Assembly (NCBI GenBank): GCA_964557575.1
Contig: CAZLBC010000120.1
Location: 1 to 13,064, forward strand
Direction of reading: 5' to 3'
From: CAZLBC01 sp964557575
GTDB taxonomy: Bacteria > Planctomycetota > Phycisphaerae > SM23-33
DNA length: 13,064 bases
Shown here piece by piece: positions 1 through 8,266 of the stretch; position 1 is the first letter of the stretch, and every line of letters starts with the position of its first letter. The notes below the pieces were generated by a model. The model saw nothing but the letters and a program-made list of their open reading frames with translations. It was not told the DNA's origin and did no database searches. The position numbers and the translations under genes are program-made.

Positions 1-64
1 CCCGCTTCTCAGCAGGCACCCGTTTGACCACCCTGCCGTCTTTTCTGATCTCCAGAAAGAACAA
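1..64 (-). CDS. N-terminal fragment of a gene sharing the LEIRK-type module (cut by window edge)
   Basis: Only the first 21 codons are inside the window, so the function is unknown. The visible protein starts M-F-F-L-E-I-R-K-D-G-R-V-V-K-R-V, which matches the N-termini of the kinase gene (MAFLEISKSGKLVRRL) and the FGE-domain gene (MAYLEIRKNGKLIKRL) further along the window. I chose the TTG at 64 because it puts the initiator at the same place as in those two relatives and has an AGAGGTGG ribosome-site-like stretch 5 nt upstream. An in-frame ATG at 94 gives ten more residues but has no good ribosome site. It lies 140 bases downstream of the kinase gene on the same strand and may belong to that transcript, unless the hairpins at 151-195 stop it. 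The rest of the gene lies outside the window. Confidence 0.6.
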   Translation of the reverse strand, partial: MFFLEIRKDGRVVKRVPAEKR

Positions 65-150
65 ATCAACCACCTCTCGGAAGGTTATACCCATGTTACC
101 CGACGAGCCTGCAGAACCGTAACGGATTTTTCGGGGAATAAAAGGGCCGC

Positions 151-195
151 ACTGTCGGGTGCCGGACAGTTAGCGGTCGGCGGGTAATCCCGCCG
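151..195 (-). terminator. Two tandem hairpins after the kinase stop codon (possible terminator or attenuator)
   Basis: Just after the kinase stop codon in the direction of transcription there is a perfect 7-bp stem with a 4-nt loop (178-195, arms CGGCGGG and CCCGCCG). It is followed by a 6-bp stem (151-170, arms ACTGTC and GACAGT). Neither is directly followed by a T-run on the minus strand, so this is not a textbook intrinsic terminator. It could reduce read-through into the left-edge gene. Confidence 0.35.
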
Positions 196-203
196 GGAAC
201 GGC

Positions 204-3200
204 TTAATCGGCGTCACTTTGTGTGTTCCAGATCTTGACGGTTCCCTTGCTGTCACCCGAGGCGAGCCGCCTGCCGTCGGGGGAAAAGGCGACCGAATGT
301 ACCTCAGCGGCATGACCGGTGAGAATCATCATCTTCTTGCCGGCGTCCGCATCCCATATGCCGATGGTTTTGTCAAAACTCCCGGAGGCGAGGCGCTGAC
401 CGTCGGGGGAGAAGACGACAGAGCAGACCGTGCTGGTATGACCGCTGAGCGTTCTGAGCTTCTGACCCGTAGTCGTATCCCAGAGCGTTACCGTGTTGTA
501 CCAACTGCTTGCCGCCGCAAGGCGTTCGCCGCCGGGAGAGAAGGCGACCGAGCGGATCCACCGTGCACCCTTGAGCGTGAGCACTTCCTCGCCCGTGTTC
601 ACGTCCCAGAGCTTCACGGCGTCGTTACCGCAGCCTGAAGCGATGTAGCGGCCGTCTGGCGAAAAAGCAACCGCATATACCGTGTCGGTATGCCCATCGA
701 GGATCGCCGCCTTTTCTCCCGTGGCCGTATTCCATATCACAACGGTTTTGTTCCAGTGTCCCGAGGCGAGACGGTTGCCGTCGGGGGAAAAGGCTATGGC
801 GGTCGGTTGTGCACGCCCCCTGAACGAACGTATCTCGCCGCCGGTATCCGCGGCCCAGAGCCTGATGGTACCGTCACCGCCGCACGAAGCGAGCAAATCG
901 CCGCGGGGAGAAAAAGCAACCGCAAACACGGCGTCTCCGTGTCCCGTGAGGGTATTTATTTCCGTGCCCAGGGCCGGATCCCAGAGTTTGATCGTATGAT
1001 CGCTGCTTCCCGAGGCGAGCCGCCTGCCGTCGGGTGAGAAGGCAACGGCATTCACTTCGTTCCCGTGCCCCGCGAGGGTCACCGTCTCGTTCGTCCGGGC
1101 CGTATCCCAAAACATGACGGTTTCGTCGGCGCTTCCCGATGCGAGGCGGTTGCCGTCGGGAGCAAAGGCGACCGCGTTGACCGAATCCGTGTGTCCCGTG
1201 AGGGTGGTCAGTTCTTCGCCGGTTGCCGTATCCCAAAACCGGATGGTGGCATCCTCGCCGCCCGAGGCAAGGCGCTCACCGCCGGGAGAGAAGGCAACCG
1301 AAAGCACTGTGTTCCCGTGACCCCTGAGCGTCATTATTTCCCGGCCCGCCACCGGGTTCCAGAGTTTGACGGTACCATCCGCGCTCCCCGATGCAAGGCG
1401 CTTGCCGTCGGGTGAAAAGGCCAGACACCGCACGCCGCCGGTATGCCCCCGCAAAACTGCCGTCTTCCTCCCCGTAACGGTATCCCAGAGCATGATGGTG
1501 TCGTCGAAACTCCCCGAAGCCAGGTGCCCGCCGTCGGGAGAGAAGCTGACGGAAAATACCCCGTATGAATGCCCCGCGAGGGTCTGTAACTCCTTGCCCG
1601 AGTTCACATCCCATATTTTGACGGTCTTGTCCCAACTGCCTGACGCGAGCCGCCGGCCGTCGGGTGAAAAGGCAACGGCATTGACCGGATCCGTATGACC
1701 TCGCATAGTCCTGACCGCCGTGGCGGCAGTCACATCCCACAGCTTGACGATGTTTTCCGCACCTTCCTTAAAAGACCCGCTGCTTCCCGAGGCGAGGTGC
1801 CTGCCGTCGGGCGAAAAGGCGACCGTTTTCACGGTGCCGGGATGCCGAAGCGTCGCAATCTCTCGGCCGGCGGTCATATCCCAAAGCGTGACGGCCTCAT
1901 CCTCCGTACCCGTCGCCAGGCGCGTGCCGTCGGGGGAAAATGCCAGGGCATGCACCGTGTTGGAAGGCCCTTCGAGTGTCTGCAAACGGGTGATATCCCT
2001 CATTTTCGACCTGCACAGGAGGTGTCCGTACGCAAAGCCGCGCAACCGGGGATTCGTTGTTTCCAGCACCGTGCGCGCCTCCGCGAATGTGTGCCGGCGG
2101 GAGAGCCTGTCCGCCTCGGCGATCGCGTACCGGTAGGTTTCTTTCTCCGCGCGTTTCCTCTGCCGCGCTTCGGCATTCTTCGCCGCGACGGCCTTCCGCC
2201 GCTGTTCCTCCGCGCTGTCACGTTCCCGCTCGGCAATTGTCCGCTGTTTTGTCGCCTCTTTTTCCGCCGCGACGGCTCGATTTCTCTCCCTCGTAACACG
2301 GACATAGGAAAATACGGCCATCCCGATGAGGGTGAGGATGAAGGCCGCGGCGACGGCGACGCGCCCACGGTATTTTTTTACCTTCTTGCGAAGAAAGTAC
2401 CAGGTAGTCGGCCTTTTCGCGGAGAGAGGCTCGCCCTCAAGATAGTTGTCTATATCATCCGCGAGGTCGCCCGCCGATTCATATCGCTCCGCCTGGCACA
2501 GGGCCAGGGCCTTCAACAGCAGCGATTCCAATTCGCCGTCCAGTCTCCGGTCGACTGCCGTCGGGCGGATAACCTCCTGCTCCGGCAATCTGCGGAGCAC
2601 TGACCATGTGCCGCCGGACATGTCGCGCGGAAGCCTGTTGAGCAACAGCTCGTAAAGGATGACCCCCAGCGCGTACACATCGGTCCTTGTATTAAGATCG
2701 ATTTTACCCGCTGCCTGCTCGGGCGACATATAGGGAATGGTTCCCGCGAGGTCACCCTCCCGGGTGTGGGCGCTGACGTGGGCGTCCTGCCCCTCCGCGG
2801 ACACCCGGGCAAGTCCGAAATCCAGGACAAAGGGTGTGCCGTCCCCGGTAACGAGAATATTGGCCGGTTTCAGATCCCGGTGGATGACCCCGTGCCGATG
2901 GGCATGCTGTACCGCTTCCGAAACCGTGCGCATCAGGCGCATCACATCCCTGCGGGCGAGCTTGTTGCACCTTACATAATCGTCCAGGCGCACGCCTTCC
3001 ACCAGTTCCATCGCATAAAAATAGACCCCGCGATGTATCCCGCTGTCGTACACCCGCGCAATATTCGGGTGTTTCAGCCGCGCCGCCAGTTCCACCTCGC
3101 GTTCAAAGCGCAGACGAGCCTTTTCTGATCCGAAAACGGCGGCGGACATCAGCTTGATGGCCACCTCCTGGTGCGTACTGAGGTGCTCCGCCCTCCAGAC

Positions 3201-3617
3201 GGTCCCCATGGCCCCCTCACCCAGCGGTGCGGTGATTCGGTAGCCCTCTATTTCCGGAAACGATCCGCTCGACGCGTCCGCTACCACTGACCCCGTATCA
3301 CTGATAGTGCCCGGTGTCCTTTGTGCCGGCCTGCCGGTATCCCCGGACGTCACCGTTCGGCCGGAATCCCGATTGCCGGCAAGGTCGAATCCGACGGCGG
3401 TCGTCGTATCGCTTACCGACGGCGCTGTGGGCGACGCGGGGGGATCGCCCTCGACGACCCTGAACTCGAAAGCGCCCCTCCTGACGAGTTTTCCCGGTTC
3501 GAGTTCAATGACCTCTCCCGTTACCAGTTTGAACACAGGTCGCCCTTCGGGACCGCGATATTCCCCCGCCAACCTCCTGACGAGCTTTCCGCTCTTACTG
3601 ATCTCCAGAAACGCCAC
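204..3617 (-). CDS. Membrane-anchored Ser/Thr protein kinase with 14 WD40 repeats
   Basis: A 1137-residue Hanks-type kinase. Residues 1-57 form the module shared with two other genes here, followed by a Ser/Thr/Gly-rich linker. The kinase domain spans about 125-395: glycine loop G133-E-G-A-M-G138, lysine K155, catalytic H246-R-D248-L-K250, metal-binding D266-F-G268 and S298-P-E300. All key residues are present, so it should be active. A transmembrane helix (about 419-440) and a charged coiled-coil-like stretch (440-505) follow. From about 545 to the end there are 14 WD40 units, enough for two seven-bladed propellers. One helix would place the kinase in the cytoplasm and the propellers outside the membrane. 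The GTG start at 3617 is supported by a GGGGG-type site upstream and by matching N-termini. The start overlaps the upstream gene's stop codon by one base, so translation is probably coupled. Kinase-TM-WD40 fusions are typical of Planctomycetota. The substrate is unknown. Confidence 0.95.
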   Translation of the reverse strand: MAFLEISKSGKLVRRLAGEYRGPEGRPVFKLVTGEVIELEPGKLVRRGAFEFRVVEGDPPASPTAPSVSDTTTAVGFDLAGNRDSGRTVTSGDTGRPAQRTPGTISDTGSVVADASSGSFPEIEGYRITAPLGEGAMGTVWRAEHLSTHQEVAIKLMSAAVFGSEKARLRFEREVELAARLKHPNIARVYDSGIHRGVYFYAMELVEGVRLDDYVRCNKLARRDVMRLMRTVSEAVQHAHRHGVIHRDLKPANILVTGDGTPFVLDFGLARVSAEGQDAHVSAHTREGDLAGTIPYMSPEQAAGKIDLNTRTDVYALGVILYELLLNRLPRDMSGGTWSVLRRLPEQEVIRPTAVDRRLDGELESLLLKALALCQAERYESAGDLADDIDNYLEGEPLSAKRPTTWYFLRKKVKKYRGRVAVAAAFILTLIGMAVFSYVRVTRERNRAVAAEKEATKQRTIAERERDSAEEQRRKAVAAKNAEARQRKRAEKETYRYAIAEADRLSRRHTFAEARTVLETTNPRLRGFAYGHLLCRSKMRDITRLQTLEGPSNTVHALAFSPDGTRLATGTEDEAVTLWDMTAGREIATLRHPGTVKTVAFSPDGRHLASGSSGSFKEGAENIVKLWDVTAATAVRTMRGHTDPVNAVAFSPDGRRLASGSWDKTVKIWDVNSGKELQTLAGHSYGVFSVSFSPDGGHLASGSFDDTIMLWDTVTGRKTAVLRGHTGGVRCLAFSPDGKRLASGSADGTVKLWNPVAGREIMTLRGHGNTVLSVAFSPGGERLASGGEDATIRFWDTATGEELTTLTGHTDSVNAVAFAPDGNRLASGSADETVMFWDTARTNETVTLAGHGNEVNAVAFSPDGRRLASGSSDHTIKLWDPALGTEINTLTGHGDAVFAVAFSPRGDLLASCGGDGTIRLWAADTGGEIRSFRGRAQPTAIAFSPDGNRLASGHWNKTVVIWNTATGEKAAILDGHTDTVYAVAFSPDGRYIASGCGNDAVKLWDVNTGEEVLTLKGARWIRSVAFSPGGERLAAASSWYNTVTLWDTTTGQKLRTLSGHTSTVCSVVFSPDGQRLASGSFDKTIGIWDADAGKKMMILTGHAAEVHSVAFSPDGRRLASGDSKGTVKIWNTQSDAD
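215..1982 (-). repeat. 14 tandem WD40-coding units
   Basis: The 3' half of the kinase gene is a tandem array of units of about 126 bp, each coding roughly 42 residues of the pattern GH-x-x-x-V-x-x-V-A-F-S-P-D-G-x-x-L-A-S-G-S-x-D-x-T-[IV]-x-[LFI]-W-D. At the DNA level, stretches such as CCGTCGGGGGAAAAGGC recur with few changes. This suggests recent unit duplication or gene conversion and makes the region prone to assembly collapse. Unit 2 has an insertion (SGSFKEGAEN). Units 9, 10 and 12 are the most diverged. Confidence 0.9.
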
Positions 3618-4828
3618 TACGTGCCCCCGTATCGGGCGAAGTTGTCTATGCGATTCAGAATCGCCCGAAACCCCGCGCGGAACCGATCGAAATCCGGGGC
3701 CTCCACCTTCATCGGGGCGTCTTTTTCGGGCATCCGGACAGCCATTGCAAGGACTGAGACGAAATGACGCCCGTCAACAAGCAGATACATCTCACCGCGC
3801 GATACGAGCCTGAAGCCGCCCCTTGTCGCGTCCATCGATAAGTCCGCAACCAAAACCGGGCGATTGCCGTATCCCGTGATTACTTCCCGATAGCGTACCT
3901 TCGCTCCGCCCGCCGCCATGTTTTTCAATAACTCCATTGCCGCCGGTTTGTTGTCAAATAAGATCTTTGCCTCTGCCTCCGAGAACCGCTTCCCGGCATC
4001 CTCGACACCGACAATGAAAATCAGCATATGATTTTTCTGTCTGTGTGACCACTTTTGCAGCATGTGCGGCCGTTCACCTTCCTTCCGCGTCCAGTGCGAC
4101 GGTGCCCGTATACGGAGGTCCATGCCGCATGCCTTCTTATGATCCTTCGATGACCACTGGGTAGAAAACTGGTCGAGGCCCCAGACCGCGGGTTTGTCGT
4201 AAACCAGCGGATGCGCGCCCACCAGCGCAGCCTTTACCTTTGGTGGTATTTCAGCGCCCAGTGCCCGTTTTCGAACGGTAGCGATATATTTCACGGCATC
4301 CTCTCGGCTCAGGTTGCACATTTTCTTAAACCGCGGATTCGTCTTCCATTCCTTGCTCCACAATTGCAGCATTTGATTTTTCATGCCGGTATTATCCAAC
4401 ACCAGGGCGGCTTGTTTAATCGCGGCCCCATACGTATTCATAAACTTTTGCTCCGCTACAACGGTGTCGGATCCCAGGTCCGGGTACTTTTCCCTGATGC
4501 CCAGCAACGTACACGCATGTCCAAAATAGCAGCCAGTAACTATCCCCAGGGCCTCCGGCCCCTTCTGCGGTTTCAAATAATGCTCAGCCTCGACATGGGG
4601 CTTGCCATCAGGCAGTGCTCGAAGCATCTCGGCGAGTTCTTTCTCGCCGATGGTTACACTCTCGCCGGTACCTGCCGGGCACACCGAGATGAACACACAG
4701 AAACCTGTCACCAATCCATACAACACGTTTGCATGCCGTGAACCGCTGTTCACGAAACGACGGATCGGCGGCGCATCGGTGTATGTTCGTGACTTGACAA
4801 CACGAGAAAACAATCCGATTGGAATCAT
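3617..4828 (-). CDS. Exported or membrane-anchored protein of unknown function
   Basis: I do not recognise a family. The chosen ATG at 4828 has a GGGAG site 7 nt upstream (4836-4840) and gives 403 residues. The longer frame to an ATG at 4888 would start only about 11 nt after the predicted transcription start and has no good ribosome site. Residues 34-50 (VLYGLVTGFCVFISVC) form one hydrophobic segment after a long basic N-region, then PAGTG: an uncleaved anchor or a signal peptide, so the body is probably outside the cytoplasm. The middle is Lys/Arg-rich and helical-looking, with few clear motifs. The last third contains a likely beta-rich stretch around VLVADLSMDATRGGFRLVS and ends NRIDNFARYGGT. 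The stop TAG shares one base with the GTG start of the kinase gene. Co-translation suggests a functional link, possibly a partner of the kinase's outer propellers, but this is inference. Confidence 0.85.
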   Translation of the reverse strand: MIPIGLFSRVVKSRTYTDAPPIRRFVNSGSRHANVLYGLVTGFCVFISVCPAGTGESVTIGEKELAEMLRALPDGKPHVEAEHYLKPQKGPEALGIVTGCYFGHACTLLGIREKYPDLGSDTVVAEQKFMNTYGAAIKQAALVLDNTGMKNQMLQLWSKEWKTNPRFKKMCNLSREDAVKYIATVRKRALGAEIPPKVKAALVGAHPLVYDKPAVWGLDQFSTQWSSKDHKKACGMDLRIRAPSHWTRKEGERPHMLQKWSHRQKNHMLIFIVGVEDAGKRFSEAEAKILFDNKPAAMELLKNMAAGGAKVRYREVITGYGNRPVLVADLSMDATRGGFRLVSRGEMYLLVDGRHFVSVLAMAVRMPEKDAPMKVEAPDFDRFRAGFRAILNRIDNFARYGGT

Positions 4829-4835
4829 AAAACGT

Positions 4836-4840
4836 CTCCC
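4836..4840 (-). promoter_or_regulatory. Ribosome binding site deciding the start of the exported protein
   Basis: GGGAG on the minus strand lies 7 nt before the ATG at 4828. Together with the promoter at 4906-4935 it favours this start over the ATG at 4888. Confidence 0.7.
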
Positions 4841-4905
4841 GCGGCGCTCGAGTAGTATCGTTCTTGCACGGTATGAATTATTACACATGTACTCAGAACG
4901 CTTTT

Positions 4906-4935
4906 ATTGTATGCACCATCATCGCCGCGAGTCAA
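4906..4935 (-). promoter_or_regulatory. Sigma70-type promoter for the exported protein and kinase operon
   Basis: On the minus strand TTGACT (4930-4935) and TACAAT (4906-4911) each match the consensus at five of six positions, and they are separated by 18 bp. Transcription would start near 4899, giving a leader of about 70 nt before the ATG at 4828. Confidence 0.6.
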
Positions 4936-5023
4936 GGGCGGGGCCCAAGGTCGGCACACAGCGTCTTCAGTAAGCACAACGGGCACCGATGCAGGTAAAA
5001 CGCCGGCTTCGGAACCGGTATTA

Positions 5024-5053
5024 TTGTCAATGGTATTTTACATGCACGATAAT
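5024..5053 (+). promoter_or_regulatory. Sigma70-type promoter for the large exported protein
   Basis: TTGTCA (5024-5029) and GATAAT (5048-5053), each five of six to consensus, are separated by 18 bp. The predicted start near 5060 leaves about 245 nt of untranslated leader before the ATG at 5305. It lies back to back with the minus-strand promoter at 4906-4935, so the two operons may share control in the roughly 90 bp between them. Confidence 0.5.
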
Positions 5054-5119
5054 AATCAGTAGGGTGTATATACCTGCGGCACGCGCTGTCGGCGGAGTGT
5101 CGTGACCCACCCGGACGGC

Positions 5120-5249
5120 GGCACGGCTTGAACACATCGCCGTGCCTGACTGCCCGAAACAGACGTGGTAAACACCGACACCAGTTGCCCTCGCGACAGT
5201 ACGGGAATCACATGATCCCGGCTGCCGCGAAACCGGGAGATGCGCCCGG
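5120..5249 (+). other. Hairpin-rich 5' leader of the large exported protein
   Basis: The stretch between the promoter and the ATG at 5305 has no convincing gene. It contains a perfect 8-bp stem with an 11-nt loop (5120-5146, arms GGCACGGC and GCCGTGCC). A second stem carries one bulged A (5202-5220, arms CGGGAATC and GATCCCG), and a third is a 5-bp CCGGG/CCCGG stem (5233-5249). No known riboswitch class was recognised. Confidence 0.35.
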
Positions 5250-5304
5250 AAGGTTCACAACGGCGGACACGGCAATCAGGACCATTGAACGGAAGGAAAC
5301 AACC

Positions 5305-8266
5305 ATGCCGCGAAAACACATTACGACCCCGCCATTTCTTCTCGTCGCCTTTTCGATCGCGTTGTGGTGTTCATGTGCCGGGACCGGGCGGGCGGACGGC
5401 GGACGACGGAGAATCGGTTGCATTAAGCGCTGCCGCCCGCACGCTCGTTGAAAAAACAAAGGGCCCGTGGGATGACCGGCGCGTCGCGCGGGCGATCGAG
5501 GAAGGCGTGCGGTATATCCTCTCCCGTCAGAATGACAACGGCAGCTTCGGCGACCCCGACTATGCGCACATCAAGGAATACTGCTGGAAACCCTACAGCA
5601 ACTCGTACAAGTGGAGAAGTCCCGCCGTCCGCCAGAAACTGATGGGTACGGTGAAACTGCAAAGGGAAGAGAAACCCGGCAGCGTCGGCTGTACGGCCAT
5701 CGCCGTCAACGCCCTCCTGAAGAGCGGGATGGGCATAAACAGCACGGAGGTGCAAAAGGGACTGGAATATCTTACCACGCACGATACGTTCGGCGTATAT
5801 TCCATCGGTCTGCGGTGCAATACGTGGGTCGCGGCCGAAAAATACCTGCCGGGCAAGTACATGAAGTACCTCCGGCATGACGCCCTGCGGCTCATTTATT
5901 CCATACACAAGGACGCGGGCGGCTGGGATTATTCCATCTGGCTGCCGAACTACCACAACTCGACCTCCCAGTTCGGGATACTCGGTATCTGGGGATACCA
6001 GCAACTCGGAGGCGCTATACCGGCCAAGTTCTGGCCGCTGGCGATGAAATACTGGGTTAAGGGGCAACTGGCCAACGGCGGCTGGGGATACCACGCGCCT
6101 TTCGGCGGTGCCAAGTTATCCCACACTACCTGGAGCAGGGAGCAACACCGCGAGCAGTGCGGTTCCATGTGCGCCGCCGGGCTTGCCAGCCTCTTTATCT
6201 GCATGGATGCAGTCAATGATAACACGTACCTGCGATGTGAGGGCGGCGAACTGCCCTCCCCCATCGTCAAAGGCCTGGATTGGTTCCACCATGAATTCGC
6301 CAACACCATGGTGGGTGAGACCAAGGCCTGCGGCGGGAGCCGCTTCTGCTACTACCTGTATGGCGTTGAACGGGTGGGCCACGCCTGCGGGTATAAGTAC
6401 TTCGGGAAACAGGACTGGTACAAGCTGGGGGCCCTGACCCTCCTTGAAAAGCAGCGCAGCAACGGCGGGTGGGGAGACCTGACCGAGACATGTTTCGCCC
6501 TCTTCTTCCTGGCGAAAGGCCGGTACCCCCTCCTGTTCAACAAGCTTGATTTCGGCGGCGACTGGAACAATCGTCCTCGCGACATTGCGAACCTGACGCG
6601 GTGGATCAACAGGAACTACGAGCAGAATCTCAAGTGGCAGATAGTCAAAATGGCGGTCGATCCCGCCGAGTGGCACGACGCACCCATTCTCTACCTCTCC
6701 GGGTCACGGAAACCGAGCTTCAGCGAGGAGGACATCAGGAAACTGCGCACATTCGCTTACCAGGGCGGTACCATCTTCAGCCTCACCGAGTGCGGCGGGG
6801 AGCGTTTTGACGACGGTATCCGCGACGTCTACCGGAAGGCATTCCCCCGGTACGCGTTGCGGAAGGCGCCGTCGAGCCACGCGCTCTATTCATGCCTCGA
6901 GGAACTGGACGGCATGCCGCCGCTGTATATACTGGACAACGGGGTCCGGCCGCTGGTGATCCACAGCGACTACGACGCAGCCAAAATATGGCAGGCCCGG
7001 AAATACAGCACCCGGAAGACGGTATTCCAGTTCGGCGCCAACCTCTCCCGGTATGTCCTGGGCCGCTGGAACGAACTGCTTCCCCGCGGCAAGACCTACT
7101 GGCCGTTCCCGGCGGACGAGCCGGAAAAAAGCATCGCGGTCGGCCGCATCAGGCACGCCGGCAACTGTAATCCTGAGCCGCTCGCCCTGATGGCCCTGAA
7201 AAGAAAACTGGCCAAGGAAGAAAACCTGGGCATCGACCCGAAGACGGTCCTTCTGGAAAAACTGGATCGTTCAGGTGTCGCGGTGGCAACCATGACCGGC
7301 ACCGGCACGCTCTCTCTGTCCGCGGCCCAGCAGGCTGCCCTGAAGACATTCGCCCGCGCCGGCGGCACGCTGCTCGTTGACGCCGCGGGGGGCGATAAGA
7401 CGTTCTACACGTCGATGCACGGGCAACTCCGCGAAATATTCGGCGCCTCGGCGATCAGGCCGTTGAGCGTCGGTTCGCCCATCTACACGATCAAGGCCCT
7501 CGGGGCGACAACGGACGAGCCAAACCGGCCGGGCATGTTCCGGCCGCTGACCCTGAAGCGGGTCAGTTCCGGCGCCCCGCGGCTCGAGGCGATCGAGGTG
7601 AGCGGACGGACGGCGGTCATACTGAGCCGCGAGGATCTCACCGCGGGCCTGCTCGGCTCGTGCGCCGGGACGATCGACGGCTATACCCCGCAGACGGCGT
7701 ACGAACTGGTGAGGAACATCATGTTGAAGGCGAGCGGCTACGAAAAAAAAAGCCGTCCTCCGGAGCCCCGCAAAAAAACCGCCGGCGAAGAAAAAGAACC
7801 AAAAACTGTCACTGAACTCATGCAAAAACTCGCGTCGAAACCCGGCACTTCGGTCATTGACCTCACGACGGTCAAGCCGGCCTCCCAAAAGGTGGGCTAT
7901 GGACGGCTGCACATCAACAGCGACATGGAACCGAAGCTCTCCGGCAAGAAGTGCTCCCGCTGGATATTCGCCCATGCCGACTCAAAACTGGTGTATGACC
8001 TGCCGGAGGGTGCCCGGTACTTTTTCAGCGTCGGCGCCTCGGGGAGCCGGCCGCAGGAGTTCACGTTTATCGTCAAGGCAGACGACGAGGTCCTGTACAA
8101 ATCGAAACCGCTGAAGAGATACCCCGAAGATTTCGTGGTTATGTTTGCCAAAATCCCGCCCGGCGCGAAGAAGCTGACGTTGATTACGGACAGCCTGGGA
8201 AGCAATACCGCCGACCATTCAATGTGGTGCTATCCGGTGCTGTTTACAAACAAGAATAAGGACTAG
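5305..8266 (+). CDS. Large exported terpenoid-cyclase-fold / DUF4159-like / NPCBM-like protein, signal peptide out of frame
   Basis: ATG 5305 has GGAAGG 8 nt upstream and opens a Sec signal peptide (MPRKHITTPPFLLVAFSIAL, then WCSCAGTGRA). That frame leaves the body at the 7-bp duplication 5391-5405. The body (DDGESVALSAAARTLVEK onward) is open from 5240, but the ATG there has no ribosome site or signal and lies in a hairpin loop. Without one repeat copy the product would be 984 residues. Residues about 45-370 resemble the alpha/alpha toroid of squalene-hopene cyclases and prenyltransferases, with QW-like motifs (QNDNGSFGD, QLANGGWGYH, KQRSNGGWGD) but no DxDD acid motif, so cyclase chemistry is doubtful. 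About 411-618 resembles DUF4159, and 640-820 contains a weaker copy of it. About 846-984 resembles the NPCBM carbohydrate-binding module (FAHADSKLVYDL, DHSMWCYPVLF). It is likely periplasmic or surface-exposed; the substrate is unknown. Confidence 0.85.
5391..5405 (+). repeat. 7-bp tandem duplication that breaks the reading frame
   Basis: GGCGGAC occurs twice in direct succession plus one further base (period 7 over 15 bases). Removing one unit joins the signal-peptide frame (GTGRAD) to the mature-protein frame (DGESVALS) without a break. Confidence 0.85.

Noticed and set aside
1695..2603. Long plus-strand frames opposite the kinase-WD40 gene
   Set aside because: They are shadows of a high-GC repetitive gene and have no recognisable domains or ribosome sites.
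4829..4888. Twenty-residue N-terminal extension of the exported protein from the ATG at 4888
   Set aside because: It begins about 11 nt after the predicted transcription start, has no ribosome site, and adds nothing signal-like, whereas ATG 4828 has GGGAG 7 nt upstream.
5240..5304. ATG at 5240 as the start of the large exported protein
   Set aside because: The encoded N-terminus is basic and not signal-like, no ribosome site is at a proper distance, and the ATG lies in the loop of a hairpin. ATG 5305 with GGAAGG and a signal peptide explains the locus better with one 7-bp frame change.
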